Shown in pieces: positions 60,507-64,000 of a stretch of DNA of 64,000 nucleotides. Position numbers and translations under genes: made by a program. This stretch comes from SHXR01 sp046160305 (GTDB lineage: Bacteria; Pseudomonadota; Gammaproteobacteria; Burkholderiales; SG8-39): the NCBI GenBank assembly GCA_046160305.1, contig JBJXGX010000393.1, forward strand, positions 1-64,000, given 5' to 3'. Numbering within the stretch: the first letter of the stretch is position 1; each line of letters opens with the position of its first letter. The notes under the pieces were generated by a model. That model did no database searches. It worked only from the letters and a program-made list of their open reading frames with translations, and was not told the origin of the DNA.

Positions 60507-61472
60507 TCAAATCTTCTCGATCTTGGCGTCGTCGATCACCTTCTTCCACTTCGCGATCTCGGCTTTCACATAGGCGGCAAAGTCGGCGGACGAGTTGCCC
60601 TCCGCTTCCACGCCGAGCTCAAGCAGCCGCGCCTTGATTTCGGGCGTGTTCACGATCGTCGCGATTTCCTTTTGCAGCACGTCGACGATCGGTCTTGGCG
60701 TTCCGGTCGGTAGGAATACGCCTGTCATCGTTTCGCCTTCCTGGCCCAGGATGCCGAATTCCTCAAGAGTCGGCGTGTCCGGCAGCGACGGCGAGCGCCG
60801 CTTGGCGGTGACGGCGAGCGCGCGCAGCTTGCCCTCTTTGATGAGATTCACATAATTGCCGAGCGCGCCGCAGCCGATCGGCGTGTGGCCGCCGAGCAAC
60901 GATTGGATCATTGGACCACCGCCCCCAAATGGCACCGTGACGAAATCAAGACCGAGCGCAAGCTTCAATTGTTCGATTGCAAGCGACGGTGTCGTGCCGG
61001 CGCCCGGTGACCCGACGCTGTGTTTGCCGGGTTCGCGTTTGATCAGGTCGACCAGCTCCCGCATCGTTTTCGCCGGGAAATTCGCACTGACGATCCACGA
61101 ATTCGGCGAACCGCCAGCCTTGGTGACCGGGATGAAGTCCTTCTCAGCGTCGAACGGAATCTTGTTGTAGAGACTCGGATTGACGACGATGCTCGACGAC
61201 GAGAACAGGATCGTGTAACCGTCGGCGGGCGCTTTGGCGGCGTTTGACATGCCGATATTGCCGCCCGCGCCGGCTTGATTCTCGATGATGAACTGTTGTC
61301 CCAATCGCTCGGATAGCCTCTGCGCGATAAGCCGCCCGGCGATGTCGGTCACACCGCCGGGCGCGAACGGCACGATGATCTTCACCGGCTTATTGGGATA
61401 CGGCTGTGCAAGCGCGCTGGCCGCGGCAAGGATGGCCGCGCAAAGTGCGGTGAGGCGAATGAACGTTGTCAT
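60507..61472 (-). CDS. Bug/TctC-family periplasmic solute-binding protein
   Basis: This 321-aa protein has a signal peptide (cleaved near ASALAQ) and the motifs YPNKPVKIIVPFAPGGVTDI, IENQAGAGGNIGMSNAAKA and VPFGGGGPMIQSLLGGHT. GGAGC precedes the ATG at 61472. It is 39 bases downstream of another Bug gene on the same strand. After the stop, the same frame stays open for about 49 codons (60357-60506) without family similarity. Confidence 0.92.
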   Translation of the reverse strand: MTTFIRLTALCAAILAAASALAQPYPNKPVKIIVPFAPGGVTDIAGRLIAQRLSERLGQQFIIENQAGAGGNIGMSNAAKAPADGYTILFSSSSIVVNPSLYNKIPFDAEKDFIPVTKAGGSPNSWIVSANFPAKTMRELVDLIKREPGKHSVGSPGAGTTPSLAIEQLKLALGLDFVTVPFGGGGPMIQSLLGGHTPIGCGALGNYVNLIKEGKLRALAVTAKRRSPSLPDTPTLEEFGILGQEGETMTGVFLPTGTPRPIVDVLQKEIATIVNTPEIKARLLELGVEAEGNSSADFAAYVKAEIAKWKKVIDDAKIEKI

Positions 61473-61511
61473 CGTTGGTGCTCCACAAGTTGGCAGCAAT
61501 CGGCTCCGCGC

Positions 61512-62486
61512 CTATTCGGCCTTGATCTTGGCCTCGCGCACGACGCGGTTCCATTGAGCGAGGTCGGCCTTCATGATGCTCGCGAATTCCTCTGGCGTGG
61601 CAGTGGTCGGCTCGAAGAAAAGTTGGCCCAGGCGCTCCCGAATCTCGGGCTGATTGACCGCATGCGTGATCTCGGCGTTCAAGCGCTGGATAATTTCCTT
61701 CGGCGTACCCGCCGGAGCAAGCACCCCGTACCAGGGGAATGCCTCGAAGTTAGGGAAACCCGATTCGGAGATCGTGGGCAACGCCGGGGTGCCCGGCAGG
61801 CGCTGCGACGTGGCCACAGCGATCAGTTTTACCTTGCCGCTCTTGGCATGGGCCAACGTGTTGCCGATCATGTTGAAGAAAATCGGGACCTGGCCGGACA
61901 TGACGTCGATCAGCGCCGGCACGCAACCGCGATAACCAATGTGCGTCAGGTCGAGCCCCGCGTTGAGCTTGAGCAGTTCGCCCGCAAGATGCAGCGGCGT
62001 ACCCACGCCGCAGCTCGAGTACGAGAGCTTGCCTGGATTCGCGCGGACGTATCCGACGAGTTCCTGCACCGTGTTCACCGGCACGCCCGGATGCACGCCA
62101 AGAACCATCGCGGTACGCCCCATCACACCAACCGGGACGAGATCGCGCAGGACATCGTAGGTTGCGGTGCCGGCAAAAGCGACCAGACTCGCCTGCGTGG
62201 TCAACTGATCGTTGGTCATGAGCAGGGTGTAGCCGTCGGGCGCCGCCTTGACCACGAGATCGGCGGCGATCGCACCACCCGAACCGCCGCGATTGTCCGG
62301 CACCAGGGGCTGGCCGAGCCGCTCGCCCAGCCGCGGCGCGAACAATCGCCCGATGATATCGGTGCCACCACCCGGCGCGGCCGCGACGATCAGCCGGATC
62401 GGTTTGTTGGGATAAGTCTGCGCCTGACCATGCGCCGACGCGGATACACCGAGTCCTGCGGATAAGATCAGAGGTAGCCACTTCAT
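61512..62486 (-). CDS. Bug/TctC-family periplasmic solute-binding protein
   Basis: This 324-aa protein has a signal peptide (MKWLPLILSAGLGVSASAHG) and the motifs YPNKPIRLIVAAAPGGGTDI, PDNRGGSGGAIAADLVVKA and IGYRGCVPALIDVMSGQVPI. The loop motif has Cys in place of the usual Gly/Ala (GYRGCVPA) and there is a CGVG segment in place of the usual SAG. GGGAG precedes the ATG. It is paired with a second Bug gene without any permease gene nearby, as is usual for these receptors. Confidence 0.92.
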   Translation of the reverse strand: MKWLPLILSAGLGVSASAHGQAQTYPNKPIRLIVAAAPGGGTDIIGRLFAPRLGERLGQPLVPDNRGGSGGAIAADLVVKAAPDGYTLLMTNDQLTTQASLVAFAGTATYDVLRDLVPVGVMGRTAMVLGVHPGVPVNTVQELVGYVRANPGKLSYSSCGVGTPLHLAGELLKLNAGLDLTHIGYRGCVPALIDVMSGQVPIFFNMIGNTLAHAKSGKVKLIAVATSQRLPGTPALPTISESGFPNFEAFPWYGVLAPAGTPKEIIQRLNAEITHAVNQPEIRERLGQLFFEPTTATPEEFASIMKADLAQWNRVVREAKIKAE

Positions 62487-62602
62487 TTGCCGGTCTCCCG
62501 ATTAGCGATCCTGCGAAGCCTCAAGGTTGCGTAATGATCGATGCACGCTTTTCGAGCGGTTCGATCGGCGGCATGTCACCAACGCTCGAGCACTCTACGC
62601 CA

Positions 62603-63637
62603 TCAGCCGGTCAACACAGCCGCCGGAATCTTCCGCTCGCGGCGCTCGAATTCGGAGACGAATTCCCAGGTCATCCGGCTCGCATCCGGACCGCGCGGAT
62701 CGTTGAATGGAAACTCGCCGTCCCCGCCGCTCCAGCCATGGCCCAGGCCCTCCACCAGCAGTCTTCGCAGGACGAGCGTTCCACCCTGGCGGTAATCACG
62801 AACCTCATAGGCATAACGAATCTCGCCTGCCTCGCTATGCGTGACCTTCGGTACCGCGGTATCGCCAACATCGCCAAGCCGGGCAATCGCCGTGAACTGC
62901 TCGACCAGCTGATCGGCATTCACCGGATTGACCGTCGCATCCGCGCTCCCGTGGATGACCATCGCCGGAACGAATGCGAAATCCTTCTGCGCGACGACCT
63001 GTTGCGCCGTGCCACGGGGAGAGGCCGTCGAGCCGTACCTCATGGACCGCATCGCTTCCGTAACCGATTCGGCCGCCCGATACATCAAACCTGAATGGAC
63101 GGCACAAGCGGCAAAAAGATGTCCGTAACAACACGCCAGGATGCTGGCCATCGCGCCGCCGGCCGAAATCCCTGCGACATACACGCGGCCCGGATCGAGC
63201 GCAAAGGCGACGGTCACTTCGCGCACCATTCCAGCGATCAGCGCCGCTTCCCCGTCGCCCCTTTGCGCGGAATGATCGAACCAGTTCCAGCACCGATACG
63301 CGTTGGCCAGCAATCGTTGCTGCGGGTATAGCACGACGAAACCTTCGCGATCGGCGAGCAGGTTCATGCGCGTGCCACTCGCGAATGTCTTGGGATCCTG
63401 CTTGCACCCATGGAGCATCACCAGCAGCGGCATTTTTTCCGTGGCCGCGTATCGGCCGGGAATGTACAGACTGTAAGACCGCGTTGACTGCGGGAGTGGG
63501 AAGAAGGGAAACCCGCTGTGCGGCACGGCGTAGCTGCCCTCCACCCAACGACCCGATCGGCGCCCGGTAAAGCGAAGAATGATTCGACGGGCAACGGCAA
63601 CAAGACTACCGAGCCGGCGCTTGGCAGATTGAAACAT
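62603..63637 (-). CDS. PHB depolymerase-type esterase
   Basis: This 344-aa alpha/beta hydrolase of the esterase PHB depolymerase family has SLYIPGRYAATEKMPLLVMLHGCKQD (oxyanion HGC), the lipase box GISAGGAM (about residue 162), an Asp in VIHGSADATVNPVNA and the catalytic His in GLGHGWSGGD. The N-terminus is basic with a hydrophobic stretch; export is possible but no clean signal is seen. ATG 63637 is preceded by GAGGT. It could act on polyhydroxyalkanoate oligomers or aromatic esters. Confidence 0.88.
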   Translation of the reverse strand: MFQSAKRRLGSLVAVARRIILRFTGRRSGRWVEGSYAVPHSGFPFFPLPQSTRSYSLYIPGRYAATEKMPLLVMLHGCKQDPKTFASGTRMNLLADREGFVVLYPQQRLLANAYRCWNWFDHSAQRGDGEAALIAGMVREVTVAFALDPGRVYVAGISAGGAMASILACCYGHLFAACAVHSGLMYRAAESVTEAMRSMRYGSTASPRGTAQQVVAQKDFAFVPAMVIHGSADATVNPVNADQLVEQFTAIARLGDVGDTAVPKVTHSEAGEIRYAYEVRDYRQGGTLVLRRLLVEGLGHGWSGGDGEFPFNDPRGPDASRMTWEFVSEFERRERKIPAAVLTG

Positions 63638-63763
63638 GTAACCTCGTCGGTAAGAAGTGGGGTCAGTGAAGAGCGGATTCTGCACCGCACGGCCGGTTTG
63701 CCGCTGCGTATGCGCTCACCGAGGCATGCGAGCCGGCTTGTCGAACCGAGAGCCAGCCTGAAC

Positions 63764-64000
63764 ATGGACGATCTCTCCAACCTGTTTGAATTGAATCGCC
63801 GGTGGGCGCAAACAATGCGCACGCAGGATCCGGAGTTCTTCAACAAGGTGTCCAAACAGCAGGCACCGGAATATCTTTGGATCGGCTGTTCCGACAGCCG
63901 GGTGCCCGCCAATACCGTGGCCGGATTGCTGTCCGGAGAAGTGTTCGTGCACCGTAACGTTGCCAATGTCGTGGTCCATAGCGACATGAACTGCCTGTCG
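63764..64000 (+). CDS. can: beta-carbonic anhydrase, N-terminal part (cut by window end)
   Basis: The frame from ATG 63764 stays open to the last base and encodes 79 residues typical of beta-carbonic anhydrase: LFELNRRWAQTMRTQDPEFF, then the zinc and catalytic dyad motif CSDSR in WIGCSDSRVPANTV, and FVHRNVANVV. The family interconverts CO2 and bicarbonate; the later zinc His/Cys lie beyond the window. The protein is normally about 210-220 aa. Confidence 0.9.
   Translation, partial: MDDLSNLFELNRRWAQTMRTQDPEFFNKVSKQQAPEYLWIGCSDSRVPANTVAGLLSGEVFVHRNVANVVVHSDMNCLS

Noticed and set aside
61554..62465. 303-codon plus-strand open frame
   Set aside because: It is antisense to a clear Bug receptor gene and shows no protein features.

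Overview
The window reads as a chromosomal segment of a GC-rich betaproteobacterium, most likely Burkholderiales or a close uncultured relative. The main clue is the number of Bug/TctC-type periplasmic solute receptors: five intact and one ruined in 64 kb. They sit among TRAP, LivKHMGF and polyamine-type ABC transporters, aromatic-ring and Baeyer-Villiger oxygenases, GSTs, amidohydrolases and CoA-ligase/hydratase genes. This lineage call is inferred from gene content. No rRNA, tRNA, CRISPR array or complete insertion sequence was seen.

Layout. 1-10.6 kb: tail of an alpha/beta hydrolase, a ThDP enzyme with a CoxG-like protein, a TRAP transporter (dctPQM), an amidohydrolase, an LLM flavin monooxygenase, an F420-NADP-reductase-like Tat protein and a single-domain (p)ppGpp hydrolase. 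10.7-17.4 kb: a FAD hydroxylase, then an ECF sigma/anti-sigma pair followed by a DUF3455, DUF4331, small lipoprotein and DUF4198 cluster. 17.4-24.4 kb (minus strand): a polyamine-type ABC transporter whose operon carries an NDP-forming acyl-CoA synthetase and an enoyl-CoA hydratase.

24.5-32.9 kb: the accessory island. Four tightly packed minus-strand genes encode a membrane-anchored TerB-N/TerB-C protein, a BrxD-like (DUF2791) ATPase, a 516-residue protein with a restriction-endonuclease-like N-terminus, and an Lhr-like DEAD/DEAH helicase. TerB + ATPase + helicase matches the three-gene anti-phage system described as Shango (SngA, SngB, SngC). The extra gene between sngB and sngC makes this a four-gene variant and is the best candidate here for an undescribed component. 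The island is bounded by the 3' scar of a TRAP permease gene on one side and by an orphan HTH antitoxin-like gene on the other. An operator-like palindrome lies just upstream of the TerB gene.

33-43.5 kb: GST with a divergent LysR gene, a double cupin, a pyridoxamine-oxidase-fold protein, a Bug receptor, an MBL hydrolase, a SixA phosphatase overlapping a methyltransferase, a Baeyer-Villiger monooxygenase, a CBS protein and a PRISE-type reductase. 43.5-47.1 kb: a decaying catabolic cluster in which five genes (RraA, aldo/keto reductase, Bug receptor, branched-chain receptor, polysaccharide deacetylase) have each lost their middle, while the Rieske oxygenase among them is intact. A seven-copy 17-bp tandem repeat lies between two of these ruins.

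47.1-64 kb: phytanoyl-CoA-dioxygenase-type enzyme, a complete livKHMGF operon, an SDR, a tannase-family esterase, four Bug receptors, a GST and a DsbA-like isomerase, another SDR, a PHB-depolymerase-type esterase and the start of a beta-carbonic anhydrase cut by the window end. Overall the region is a patchwork of uptake-plus-catabolism cassettes for organic acids and aromatics, interrupted by one defence island and one zone of gene decay.
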